Shown: positions 23,540 to 34,307 of the stretch, one piece after another
How positions within the stretch are numbered: position 1 is the first letter of the stretch
Layout of the letters: each line of letters starts with the position of its first letter
Source of the DNA: Narthecium ossifragum
Taxonomy: Eukaryota; Streptophyta; Magnoliopsida; Dioscoreales; Nartheciaceae
Assembly (NCBI GenBank): GCA_963920575.1
Contig: OY986973.1
Location: 21,557,851 to 21,621,850, forward strand
DNA: 64,000 nt
Reading direction: 5' to 3'
Program-made: the position numbers and the translations under genes
The notes under the pieces: generated by a model
The model's database searches: none
Told to the model about the DNA's origin: nothing
The model's input: the letters and a program-made list of their open reading frames with translations, nothing else

Positions 23540-24122
23540 GCCGCCCTCTCCTATCCTCTCCAGGCTCTTTTCGTCCTCCACCTAATGCTCCACCGTGGCC
23601 ATCCCCTGTCTCTCCTATCCCTCCCACCTGCCCTCCGCGCCGCCGCCTCCCTCCCATCCCTCCCCCTCGGCTGCTCCCTCCACGCCACCGCCATTGCCAG
23701 AGGCGTCTCCCACCAAATACCCACCTCTCTCATCACCATGTACTCCAAGTGCGCCGACCTCCCCTCCTACGCCTCGCTCCTCGACGCCATCTCTGCCGCC
23801 AAAGACCTCCCTGCTCTCCTCCGCGCCCACGCTCGCCTCCTCACCGCCGGCCTCTCTTCCCACGCCTTCCTCCACTCCAAGCTATGCTCCGCCTACGCTC
23901 GTTGCCGCGTTCTCACTTCCGCCCACCTCCTCCTCTCCTCCGCCCCCCGTCGTCCGGCTTTCCTATTCAACTCTCTACTCCGCTCCCACGCCGCCCTCTC
24001 CCATCCTCTCCAGTCTCTTTTCGTCCTCCACCTAATGCTCCGCCGTGGCCATCCCCTGTCTCTCCTATCCCTCCCACCTGCCCTCCGCGCCACCGCCTCC
24101 CTCCCATCCCTCCCCCTCGGCT
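23540..24122 (+). repeat. 133-bp direct repeat inside the Pack-MULE
   Basis: 23540-23672 and 23990-24122 are direct repeats at a distance of 450 bp with about four differences. The repeat marks the overlap between two captured PPR segments placed in swapped order. Confidence 0.9.
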
Positions 24123-24390
24123 CCCACGGCCATCACGCGGAGGGCGTGGATTTGTTTGATCGCCTGGCGGGGCCAGTGGATCCGCTGGCGGTGACGGCCG
24201 TGCTGGCGTCGTGCGCGCGAGGGGGATTGGTGGAGAGAGGGCGCGAGGTGTTTACCAGCATGCGGGCGGGGAATTTTGGGTCGGGGGCTAGGCTGACGGT
24301 GGAGCATTACACGTGTATGGTGGATTTGCTGGGGAGGAAGGGACACGTGGAGGAAGTAGAGGTCTGGTCAGCCGACTCGACCAGTCCGTC
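23540..24390 (+). pseudogene. Captured, rearranged PPR (PLS-type) gene segments
   Basis: An open frame from about 23585 runs into the right TIR. It encodes three PPR pieces in an order that no PPR gene has: an internal piece (LHATAIARGVSHQIPTSLI, MYSKCADL), then an apparent N-terminal piece (SYASLLDAISAAKDLPALLR, HARLLTAGLSSHAFLHSKL), then a later piece (AVTAVLASCARGGLVERGRE, HYTCMVDLLGRKGHVEEVE). The internal piece is partly duplicated (23540-23672 and 23990-24122). PPR proteins of this class bind organellar RNA, but this assembly lacks a regular repeat array, so it is treated as a shuffled fragment. Confidence 0.82.
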
Positions 24391-24785
24391 CCGGTTCGCT
24401 CGGACCGCCGTTAGACCGGCAGACGGCAGGTGGACGGAGGCATTAATTAAAAACGGTTTGAGAAACATAGGTATTCAATGTTTACTTTTTAAAACACGGG
24501 TATCACATAAAAATTTGCCTGAAAACCCAGGTACCAAACGCATACTTTAGCCTTATGAAATATTTCTGAATCCACTACTTATTCCACCCCTTGACCCCAA
24601 ATACATTTTCCCTTATTTCAACTAATTATTACAAAATTATTCTCATTCTCCACTCTACTCTTCCCTTATTTCAAGTAATCGTTACAAAGTTATTCCCAAA
24701 ACCTGGAATAAAGTCTCTTAATCCGGAATAAAACTAACCCCGTACCAAACGAGGTTTGGTAGGAATTCTCGAGGTCTTTGGTCTA

Positions 24786-25685
24786 GGGGCTGTTTGGTTC
24801 CCATGAAGTGGTCAGAAGTCACTTTTTTGAAGTGACTTCCGAGCCACTTCATGTGTTTGGTTGCTCGGAAGTGGGGCTGAAGTGACTTCAGCCCCACTTC
24901 CAAATCACTGTAGCCAAAGCTGCCACTTCCCATTTCGACTTCGGGTCTTTTTGGCCTGAAGTCATTTGAGTGGCATTTGAAGTGGCATTTGAAGTGGGAA
25001 ATAATATTAATAATATTATACTGTAATAAATATTAATATAAGTAGGTCTCACATATCACGTGTCACCTCGTGATTGGTCCACGTCATCTAAAATAGTATT
25101 AATAATATTATACTGTAATAAAATATTAATATAAGTTATTAAATTATTAATATTTTAATATTAAAATATTGTTTTAATGTTTTAATTTTAATATTTTAAG
25201 TGGCAAATAATGTTAATAATATCATACTGTAATAAAATATTAATATAAATGGATCCCACATGTCACGTGACACCTCGTGATTGGTACACGTCATCTAAAA
25301 TAGTATTAATAATATTATATTGTAATAAAATATTAATATAAGTTATTAAATTATTAATATTTTAAGATTAAAAATATTGTTTTAATGTTTTAAATAGCAA
25401 ATAATGTTAATAATATCATACTGTAATAAAATATTCATATAAATGGATCCCACATGTCATGTGGCACCTCGTAATTGGTCCACGTTATCTAAAATAGTAT
25501 TATTTTTAATATTTTAATATAGGAAAATTATTAAAATATTAAATAGCTGGGGGTGACCATATCCCACTTCAAACACCAACCAAACACCAGAACTCAGAAA
25601 CCCCCAGAAGTCACTTCACTTCACTCCACTCCACTCCCCAGAAGTCACTTCACTTCAGCTCACTTCTCAGCAACCAAACAGGCCC
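24786..25685. mobile_element. Tourist-like (PIF/Harbinger) MITE, 900 bp
   Basis: The termini GGGGCTGTTTGGTT and AACCAAACAGGCCC (13 of 14 inverted match) are flanked by the 3-bp target duplication CTA (24783-24785 and 25686-25688), typical of Tourist elements. Near the ends are GAAGTGG/GAAGTCACTT repeats. The interior is AT-rich and holds three diverged copies of a block with CACATRTCACGTG and CCTCGTGATTGGTCCACGT. It is noncoding. A second copy starts at 57805. Confidence 0.85.
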
Positions 25686-25705
25686 CTAGTGAAATAGGGG
25701 AATTG

Positions 25706-27147
25706 GGGTTCTGTTTAGGTCATACCCATATTTTAAGTCATACCATCATACCTACGTCCAGGATTCATTGAATCCCATCCAAGGGTGCGGATGCCGCCAG
25801 CTCATTAGTAAGCTGCTGACTAGATTCCGAGCCGAAATCAAGCCAATTGAAGCCGGCTCGGATCAAAACAAGGAGGGCGACAACCAATCCCACACATCTC
25901 CCTTCGCTCTCCCTTTGCTCTCTCTGCTCTCGCCAACCGTGGCCGTCGACGTCGACATTGACCACACTCCCACCGACTTTCTCGCTACGACTCCTCGCTG
26001 CGACTCCATCCATCATCTCCCGAGCGCTGCAACTCCATCTCATCGCCACCCATCTCTGGCTTTGAATCGATCACCGCCAACGCATCTCCTTCTCGCCGCC
26101 GCCCATCTCCTCCTCGTCTGGTTCTGAATCCATCGCCGCCACCGCATATCCCCCTCGTCGCTGCCCAAGCATCTCTTCCTCGTCGCCCCCGCCGCATATC
26201 CTCCTCGTCGCCGCCCAAGCATCTCGTCCTCGTCGCCGCCCAAGCACCTCTTCCTCATCGCCGCCGCCACATATCCTCCTCGTCGCCGCCCAAGCATCTC
26301 GTCCTCGTCGCCGCCCAAGCACCTCTTCCTCATCGCCGCCGCCGCATATCCTCCTCATTGCCGCCCAAGCATCTCGTCCTTGTCGCCGCCCAAGCATCTC
26401 TTCCTCATCGCCGCAGCTGCAACGCCTCCATCGCTGATGTTGCATCCCCTCCACCGCTGCTCAACTGCTCTGTTCATTGCTTTGTTCATCTTTATCCTCA
26501 ACTGCTCACTGCTCTTTTCATCTTTATCCTCAACTGCTCTGTTCACGAGGACGAGATGCGACGGCTGCGATGGATCCAGCGCCCTCGACGAGGAGGATAT
26601 GTTGGGATGGCAATGAGGAGGAGATGGCGGGAGACAAGGAGGAGATGGTGGGAGACGAGGAGGAGATGCGGCAGCAGGCGGTGGCGGCGACCGCGATGAG
26701 AAGGAGATGCTTGGGCGGCGACGAGGACGAGATGCGACGGCCGTGATGGATCCAGCGCCCTCGACGAGGAGGAGATGTGGCAACAGGCGGTGGCGGTGGC
26801 GGCGGCCGCGATGAGAAGGAGATGCTTGGGCGGCGACGAGGACGAGATGCGACGGCCGCGATGGATCCAGCGCCCTCGACGAGGAGGAGATGCTGGGATG
26901 GCGATGAGGGGGGAGATGGCGGGAGACGAGGAGGAGATGCGGCAGTAGGCGGTGGCGGCGCCCACGATGAGAAGGAGATGCTTGGGCGGCGACGAGGACG
27001 AGATGCGACGGCCGCGATGGATCCAGCGCCCTCGATGAGGAGGAGATGATGGGATGGCGATGAGGAGGAGATGGGGTAGTGGGCGGCGATGGATGGTGGC
27101 GGAGCGGCGGGCAGCGATGGATGGGAGGGGGACGATGGTAGGAGTTG

Positions 27148-27178
<31 letters not shown>

Positions 27179-27439
27179 TGAGTGAGTGAGTGAGTGAGTG
27201 ATACGGATTGGCTGTTGGGTGCTGTGAGTGATAGTGAATAGTGATAGGGATGCGAGTGGGCATCCTCATTGTTTTGATCCGAGCCGGCTCAGCCTCAATC
27301 GGCTTGAATTCGGCTCGGACTCTAGTCAGCAGCTTACTAATGAGCTGGCGGCATCCGCACCCTTGGATAGAATTCAATGAATCCTAGACGTAGATATGAA
27401 AATATGACTTAAAATATGGGTATGATCTAAACAGCACCC
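25706..27439. mobile_element. MULE-type foldback element with GC-rich inverted tandem repeats
   Basis: TIRs of about 167-170 bp (25706-25872 and 27270-27439; ends GGGTTCTGTTTAGGTCATAC and its near complement) are flanked by a perfect 9-bp duplication GGGGAATTG (25697-25705 and 27440-27448). Inside, a left array of GCCGCCCAAGCATCTC-type repeats (about 26110-26410, 75-bp periodicity made of 50+25) faces a right array of the same motif on the other strand (about 26550-27060, GATGCTTGGGCGGCG), so the core can fold back on itself. No transposase is present. Repetitive Asp/Glu/Arg-rich open frames across it are byproducts of the repeat. A GA/GAGT microsatellite lies at about 27150-27200. Confidence 0.88.
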
Positions 27440-27447
27440 GGGGAATT

Positions 27448-28450
27448 GTACCACAGTCAACCTCCTTTCTTTGTGGGTAAGCAGCGTATGGGCTGAAGAT
27501 TGGAAGGGAAAACGGTGTGCCGATTTCTCCTGCCATGCCATCCTTTTTTGATAGAAAAATAGTTACCGATAAGATCTTCGCAATTGCCTGTCATACGCCT
27601 GGCACATAGGCTTGCATTGCCTTAACATTGGCTGCCTGGCCTTACTGCCTCAGGAGCAGGGAGTTACTCATTGAAGAGAAGGGATAATAATAGTTGTAGG
27701 CGGACTAAGAGCAGTTGGAGGAAGGAAGCCAGGGAGATTTAGCATCCTATTATCGCCATATACTCTTTCTTGGAGGTGTGCATGGTTCCATGTAGGCAGC
27801 TTATAGGCAGTTTATAGCCTTCTTTATCGACTAGCTGAGAAGTGTTACCATATCACTTCAAAAACCTAGAGACATTCATTTCACTTTTGCTGTCACATGT
27901 ATTTTAAATTGTTGTGCCGAGTGAAATTTTATCTAAATCTTAAAATAATGGAAAAACACCATGTCACATATATAATAAATGAATAAAATTTGATGTACAT
28001 GGTCACATAACATGTGTAATGCATATGTCACGTGATCGGTAACTAGTGAGTTACAGACTAATTGATCTATTCCATCGATAGTGAAGTGACGATAGATTAG
28101 ATCAACCAATCGGTACCTCACTACCGATCTTATCATTGGTGCATTCGATCGATGGTGAGATACCGACTGATTGATCTATTCCATCGGTGATTAGATACCA
28201 ATGAATTAGAACAATCAATCGGTACCTCACTACCGATTAGATCGCGTGTATAACAACACATAACATATATGATTTCAACCATGTGCACGAATAAGCGCTC
28301 ATAATAAATTAATATAACAGGTCGATACCATACATAACAACTTTACAGATTACTTTTATTTATTAATTAATTTCGTTACTGCAACCATCACATCATCCTC
28401 CACGCCTTCTTGTCCTGGTTCACCATAAATATATATAGGAAAATGATTTT
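27448..28450. repeat. Intergenic with a tandem, palindrome-rich block at 28040-28256
   Basis: GACTRATTGATCTATTCCATCG...AATCGGTACCTCACTACCGAT occurs twice (about 28057 and 28157). Each copy contains inverted versions of TACCGAT/ATCGGTA. The remainder (27448-28040 and 28257-28450) has no recognised feature. Confidence 0.55.
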
Positions 28451-29130
28451 CGTCCCACCCGGTGGGGTGGGAAATCTTCACACCCAAACATGATTGGGTT
28501 GGATCTTTGCCAAGTGGCGAGATTGAGTGATGATGAGTGGAAGATATTTCGGGTAATTTTGAATTTTATGAGAGTGTTTTGTGTAGATTTGGACATCTAT
28601 GTATATAGGTATGTATGGATGAATATATAAATAACATATATACAAATGCTATTTATACGTGTATTTACGTATATGTTATTTATATTATCATTTATATAAA
28701 AACATATATATATGTATGTTATTTTATATGAATGTATAAATATGTGATATTTATATATAAATTAAGATGAAGGTATGTATGTATGTAAATCTATATGTGT
28801 GTGTGTATATATATATAATATTTAACTAAAATATGTATATTCGAAATATATATATGCATATATACTTCAATTATATTTTTTAGTTGAATATATTGCATAC
28901 ATATATGCATATGTACATCTATTTTAATTATATATACACATCATATATATTTTATACACAACATATATATATACATATATATTTTTACATATACTTTATA
29001 TATATATTTCATTTATATTTATTGTATAAATATAATGAGCGAAAGAGAGAGAAAAAAAAGAGTAAAAGAAAGGAGAGAAGTGAGTGCGTTCCACCGGGGG
29101 TGTGAGAATCCACACCCATCCGGTGGGACG
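28451..29130. mobile_element. MITE-like element with about 33-bp TIRs and TA-rich core
   Basis: The left end (CGTCCCACCCGGTGGGGTGG, then CTTCACACCC) and the complement of the right end (CGTCCCACCGGATGGGTGTGG, then CTCACACCC) pair as inverted repeats. The 680-bp interior is nearly all TATATA-type sequence with several short microsatellites. The target duplication was not resolved. Confidence 0.6.
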
Positions 29131-30049
29131 TATATCACGGTTCATATATATATTTCTTGGTCCAATGGAAGTACATGACACATGTCTCCATCACCAGGCT
29201 GAACCTCCCCGATGTGGAACGCATGCAACAAGCTCAGGCGGTGGCTTGTATTTTTTGCCCCCCACCAACAGCACTTGATACACCATGGTGGTCCTTTCCG
29301 TGGCATGACAAACGAAGGCGGGGCAGACATAGGGCCACCATCTTCGACCCAGGCACTACACTCAGGGCAGGTGAAATGACCGTATATCATTGTCTAGAAA
29401 CGGTGTAGTTGCTGGCTTTTGTTGGCTAACGTCATGTGATGACTGAAGTGAGAGTCTGGATGGCATGCGTCTCGAGGCTTGTGGGTTATTATGGTACATA
29501 TTTATAGAGATATTACATGAACGGCATGTGGTTATTATGGATATTCCAGTAATAGAAAAATGTGTGGAATAACCTGAAATCGATCCAAAAGAGTCCAGAT
29601 CATTTAAGGCATTGAAAGCATGTATATACAGTTCAAACTTCATGTTTAGGATCTCCTATCCCATTTTTCCTTTTTTAATTAATTTTTTTTCTTGTTAACG
29701 AATTTCCCCTTTTGCCTTCATTTTGATTCAGGGACAGAAAAGTTAGGATAAGTGGGAATAAGGAGTTTTGGAGATAAATAGAAAATGTGGGGATAAAGAA
29801 TTTTTGGGTTAGAAAAAGTGAGGATAATGAGTAATGATTGAAAAATGAGAATAATTAGTAATGATTACTTAATGATAAATGGGGATAATGGATTTTTGGG
29901 TTAGAAAAAGTGGTGATAATGAGTGAGAATAAAGTTATTATTTGAAAAGTAGGAATAAATAAGTAATAATTAATTAGAATAAAAATTTTATATTTAGGGA
30001 TAAAGCAGAGAAAAAAATAGGTATATCCCATCTTATCCCTAAACCAGAC
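29131..30049. other. Intergenic, no supported gene
   Basis: A minus-strand frame at about 29142-29390 contains two Cys pairs (CPEC, CIKCC) but matches no family I recognise. About 29740-30010 is rich in GGGATAA/GAGTAATGA-type short repeats and ends near TTATCCCTAAACCAGACGGGG, which may be a transposon edge. Confidence 0.4.
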
Positions 30050-30447
30050 GGGGCTTTGTGTGTGGACAATAAAATAGAATTGAGATCAATGTCTAGATAC
30101 CTATTGGAACGCGCACAACTCCAGTTAGTAGGAATTTGGATTATTATATAATTTTTTTTGTAATTTGAATAATAACCATGCATTAGAACTTTTTTATTTT
30201 TTTTGTCATTTTCCATTTGAATTATGCGCACACAATAAAATAGAACTGATATAATTGTCCGGATACGTACGAAAATGGGCTAAAGAGACAAGTTTTAGGA
30301 ACTTGGACCATTGTATCAAGTTTTTATCATTTGAATAATATCCATGCATTACATCATTTTTTTTGTCATTTTTCATTTGAAATTATGCGCACACAGTACA
30401 ATAGAAGGGATATCAATTTCCGGATACATTTGGCAAAGAAAAATATT
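30050..30447 (+). repeat. About 158-bp tandem repeat, left part
   Basis: Units with ATTTGAATTATGCGCACACA followed by ATAGAA..TCCGGATAC recur about every 158 bp (about 30219 and 30377, with a partial unit near 30060). The array resumes at 34308 after the inserted foldback element and runs into the N gap, so it was split by that insertion. Confidence 0.7.
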
Positions 30448-31668
30448 TCCCAACCAACCGTCCTTTGGTTGGCTCTCAGCCAACCTGACGTGGCTGATAT
30501 GAATTGGCGACACGTGGCTGGGAAATCGACGGTGGAGAAGAGCTTACCCAGTCACCCACCTTTAGTAGCCCTAGCCGACCTCCACTTCTCCCATTCTCCT
30601 CCTTCTCCCGCCGAGCTCCCATTCTCCTCATCCCGCCGGCGGTGCTCTCCTCCGCCGCGGGCTACTCCACCCGACCTCCTCCTGGCGCCTCCTCCACCCG
30701 GACCTCGCCTCCTCCACCCGACCTGCTCCCAGCGGCTCCTCCATCGTTCTAGCCTCCACCCGGCGTCCGGCTTGAACCTCCATCAATCTCCGGCGAATGG
30801 CTTCCACCGCGGTGCTGCCGGTGCCCTCCGATCGACATCGACCTCAGGTATGGGGAAAAAATTTTCTTTCTTGTTATGGTTTCGTGCTTTTTGTTGAATT
30901 TTTGGCTATTTTTGGTGATTGTCGGTGCCCTCCGATGGAAAAAATTTGCTGGATTTCCTTTCTCCGATTGAATGATTGCTGGTGCTCTATGATTGAAACA
31001 TTTTTGAAACTCCGATGAAGCCAAGGGAGATCTATGATGGTATATTTTCGAGAAAGATGGGGATACCTGTAATTCTTTGTTGAGCAATATGCTACTAGAA
31101 TGCCATGGCTTATATTACGACCACTATAGCCATCACTTTTCTTATCTATATCATCATTGCCAATTCTTTTATGATTAAATTTGAGGATTTAAGCAGAGAT
31201 ATTCAGGATGTCCGAACACTTTTACTTCTGTGTTTTTGTTCTTTCTACTCAGGCTCTGTCAAATTTTTATGTTGTTCAACAACAGTATGCAGAATGCTTT
31301 TATTTTATCATGGTCTAGCATCACTATATCTTCTTGGGCGAGTAGATAATTGGAGATATGGTTAGGATACCACCCAGATGCAATGTCTGGTAGAAATATA
31401 TGCACCTTTTTTCATCATAATCAGGAGAAGGTATTTCTTTAATCTTAAGTTGTGTGATTTGTTTTAGCAAACTGAACCCAGATTGGCATTCCTAAGGATA
31501 TTCATCCACTTGTTCTTTGTCTCTAAATTCTAAACTTCTTTATTCTTATAATGGTTTTCTTACCAAACTATACTTTCTTGTTCTTAAAATTTAGAATTCG
31601 GGGAAGAAAAAGGAACCAGATGGTGTTTTTTTGACAGAAATGCTTGTCTACTCCTCCATCCATATCAG

Positions 31669-31987
31669 GGGACAATATATTTGGCTCTTCAGCGATTGAT
31701 GCAGCCGAATCTTTGTTTCAAGCCTTTGGCCCAGCCGTGGATTCCAGGATTCCTTGGGCAGCAGTCCTGGGAAACCACGACCAGGAGTCCACTATGACTT
31801 GTGAAGAGCTGATGTCCTTCATATCTCTCATGGATTACTCTCTTGCACAAATTAACCCAGCTAATGTCACTAGAAAATCAGCAGCAATTTATGGCTTTGG
31901 GAATTATGAGATTAAGGTGCATGGTGCCTTTGGCTTGGGGTTGGAGAACACTAGCATTACCAAACAATTGTATGCACTTGATTCAAT
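31669..31987 (+). pseudogene. Purple acid phosphatase (PAP29-like) exon fragment
   Basis: After an AG acceptor-like site the frame reads GDNIFGSSAIDAAESLFQAF, then IPWAAVLGNHDQES, and later NPANVTRKSAA, YGFGNYEIKVHG and LYALDS. GDN and GNHD are metal-binding motifs of the calcineurin-like phosphatase fold, and the set fits probable inactive purple acid phosphatases 28/29 of plants. The N-terminal metal motif and the whole C-terminal half are absent. It lies between inverted arms of a transposon-like element, so capture is the likely origin. Confidence 0.75.
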
Positions 31988-32059
31988 GCTTGTGAGGGTG
32001 TATCTCACTATTTTTGTAATATATAAACAATTGTACGCAGTTGATGCTATATCAAGTAT

Positions 32060-33355
32060 ATAAAGGAAATTTTGTCAAAAAAATTTCATAAATTTTATTT
32101 GTTTTACCTTTTATACTTAGTTTAATACACATACAAATCAAGTTCTACCCAACTGCAAGCAAGATAAGATAAGCTTGAATTGAAAATATTACAAGCATTA
32201 CTGATAAAGCCCTCAGTATTTTCATGTTCATATTCAAAGATACTGACACAAAAGGAATACACATTCATACTCAAGACATGTTCACCATTAGTACAATGAC
32301 TACTATAAGCATTACAATTGTTACATACAATTCACCGATGTCATCATCCTCTTTATAATTCAAGCTCTCCAAAACAGCTTTTAGGCTTTGAATCTTCTTG
32401 TTCAACATAGCAATGACTGTCTCTCCGCGTTCATATATTTATCCATCAACTCAATGAAAGAAATCACATCCACCTTGAGGCTGCAATCAAACAAGATTTA
32501 TTGCACAGTTAAAGAACAATAATAGAGCCAACACTATGATCCAACAAACTGTAAGGAATTTAATCTTGCGGATTGGATAAAAAAATACATTCTACAACGA
32601 CTATCCCAGATAGATCTAATCTTGCAGATTAGATAAAAAAATATTTGGTATGCTGTGAGAATTTTTCTTCAGAAAACTTCTAAAGACTTGAGGTGAAAGA
32701 TCTATCTGGAATTAAATGAACCAAGATTGCCATACTTTATTGGCTAGGAATCATAAGAAGACATCTCTGTTCTCCCTATTCCTTTTTCTCTCAAGTACCT
32801 CATAACTGACTAACTTAAAAGCACCTCACTGATCATTGAATTTTGCCTGTTAGAAAGCCCATAGACATGATAGCATCTTCACCACTGTTAAAGGAAAGAA
32901 GAAAAAAAAAACACATCATGCATTGATGTATCTCTGCAGGAAAACATCACTAATGACACTATGAATGCTACATCCTGTAAAGTTATTTATGCATGCCGTT
33001 TCATAGAGGACTCATAGAAACAGTAGCATGGCAAAAATTAATCAAGTCAGAACCAACGAAATCGATTATGATTTTTACAGAAAGAAAAACTTCCCTACGA
33101 CAAACAATCCTTAATTTGAAGCCCTAAGTGATTGGGACCAGCCAAAAACAACTTTAGCCATTGAGATTAATCATAACAGGTCTTGCTCATAGCTGTGAAT
33201 TCAACTTTGGTGCAATTCTAAAAATATTGTATTACATCAATCTTGCTTGCTGGAATCTGAATTACAGTAAGCATTTTTACTTTTAAGCATGGAAATAGAA
33301 TTAGTGAAAGCATTTTTGCTCATAGCTGTGAATCCAACTTTGGTGCATATTGCTT
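32060..33355. other. Interior of the foldback element, no intact gene
   Basis: AT-rich. A short minus-strand patch at about 32330-32480 looks coding (IAMLNKKIQSLKAVLESLNYK, with a frame break) but is unidentified. GCTCATAGCTGTGAATYCAACTTTGGTGCA is repeated at about 33186 and 33318. Confidence 0.4.
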
Positions 33356-34307
33356 GTTTTCAATCGGAGAGCACCGGCAATCACCAAAAATAGCCAAATT
33401 CCAACAAAAAGCATGCAACCATAACAGGAAAGAGAATTCTTTTCCCAAACCTGAGGTCTATGTCGATCGGAGAGCACCGGCAGCACCACGGTGGAAGCAA
33501 TTAGCCGGAGAATGATCGACGTTGAAGCCCTGCCACCGGGAGCTGCGTAGATCAATAGAGGTCCCGGTGGAGGAGCCGCCGGGAGGAGGACTGGGTGGAG
33601 GAGCCGCCAGGAGGAGGACTGGGTGGAGGAGCCGCCAGGAGGAGGACTGGGTGGAGGAGCCGCCGGGAGGAGGTCTGGGTGGGGGAGCCGCCAGGAGGAG
33701 GACTGGGTGGAGGAGGTCTGGGTGGAGAAGCCGCCGGGAGGAGGTATGGGGAGGAGGTCCCGGTGGAGGAGCCGCCGGGAGGAGGTCTAGGGAGGATCCG
33801 CCGGGAGATGCGTAGATCAATGGAGGTCATGGTCGAGGAGAAACTGGGAGGAACCGGGAGGAGGTCCGGGTGGAGGAGGCGAGGTCCGGGTGGAGGAGCC
33901 GCCGGGAGGAGGTCGGGTGGAGTAGCCCGCGGCGGAGGAGAGCACCGTCGGCGGGATAAGGAGAAGGGGAGATCGGCGGGAGAAGGAGGAGAAGGGGAGA
34001 TCGGCGGAGGATAACGGAGCCCGCGGGAGAAGGAGAAGCGTAGGTCGGTGGAGGAGATCACCGCCGGTGGGCTAAGGAGAAGGGGAGATCGGCGGGAGAA
34101 GGAGCAGGGGAGGGGAGATCGGTGATCGGTGGAGGAGAGGAGAGGTTGGCTGAGAAGGAAGGAGAAGGAAGCAGAGAAAGCAGAGAGGAGTGGTCAAAAT
34201 TGATTCAGCTTTCAAAATGTGGACACGTGTTGATCATCTATGCACGCCACGTCAGGTTGGCTGATTGCCAACGCCACGTCAGGTTGGCTGTATAACCAGT
34301 TGTATGA

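Larger units (their letters stand above)
22594..24552. mobile_element. Pack-MULE with captured esterase and PPR gene pieces
   Basis: The terminal inverted repeats are 162 bp (22594-22755 and 24391-24552) and differ at about 7 positions. They start GGCTAAAGTATGCGTTT. The element is flanked by a perfect 10-bp target duplication TTATGAAATA (584-593 and 553-562 of their respective blocks, i.e. 22584-22593 and 24553-24562), within the 9-11 bp expected of Mutator-like elements. The 1.6-kb core has no transposase. Instead it holds GC-rich host exons: the 5' end of a CE6 carbohydrate esterase gene joined to rearranged PPR gene segments, all on the plus strand. The high TIR identity suggests fairly recent movement. 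Confidence 0.93.
22523..24755. mobile_element. Older small TIR element hosting the Pack-MULE
   Basis: The left end GGCCCCGTTTGGTATACGAATAA near 22523 and right end CCGTACCAAACGAGG near 24755 are rough inverted repeats. After subtracting the Pack-MULE and one target copy, about 260 bp remain. This looks like a MITE that was the insertion target. Its own target duplication was not resolved. Confidence 0.45.
30448..34307. mobile_element. Foldback/MULE-like element with a captured acid phosphatase piece
   Basis: CAGCCAACCTGACGTGGC near 30478-30496 is matched inverted near 34240-34295 (twice at the right end). The repeats continue inward: GC-rich arms 30560-30960 and 33360-34190 are inverted copies (CCTCCGATCGACATCGACCT against AGGTCTATGTCGATCGGAGA). 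The right arm has a 28-bp tandem expansion (GGTGGAGGAGCCGCC-type, starts 33591, 33619, 33647). The element splits a 158-bp tandem array. No transposase is seen. The interior holds a purple acid phosphatase fragment and noncoding sequence. The exact ends and target duplication are unresolved, so coordinates are approximate. Confidence 0.7.

Noticed and set aside
23296..24159. 287-codon plus-strand frame rich in Pro and Arg across the Pack-MULE
   Set aside because: It overlaps the captured esterase and PPR frames in another phase. Its composition is what C-rich exons give when read out of frame.
26040..27377. Long repetitive frames (Asp/Glu/Arg-rich or Ser/His/Pro-rich) in the foldback MULE
   Set aside because: They follow the DNA repeat in all phases and show no domain; they are products of tandem repeats rather than genes.
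33522..34061. Gly/Arg- and Pro/Ser-rich frames on both strands near 33.5-34.1 kb
   Set aside because: They come from the 28-bp repeat and GC-rich arm of the foldback element; no start, domain or splice structure supports them.
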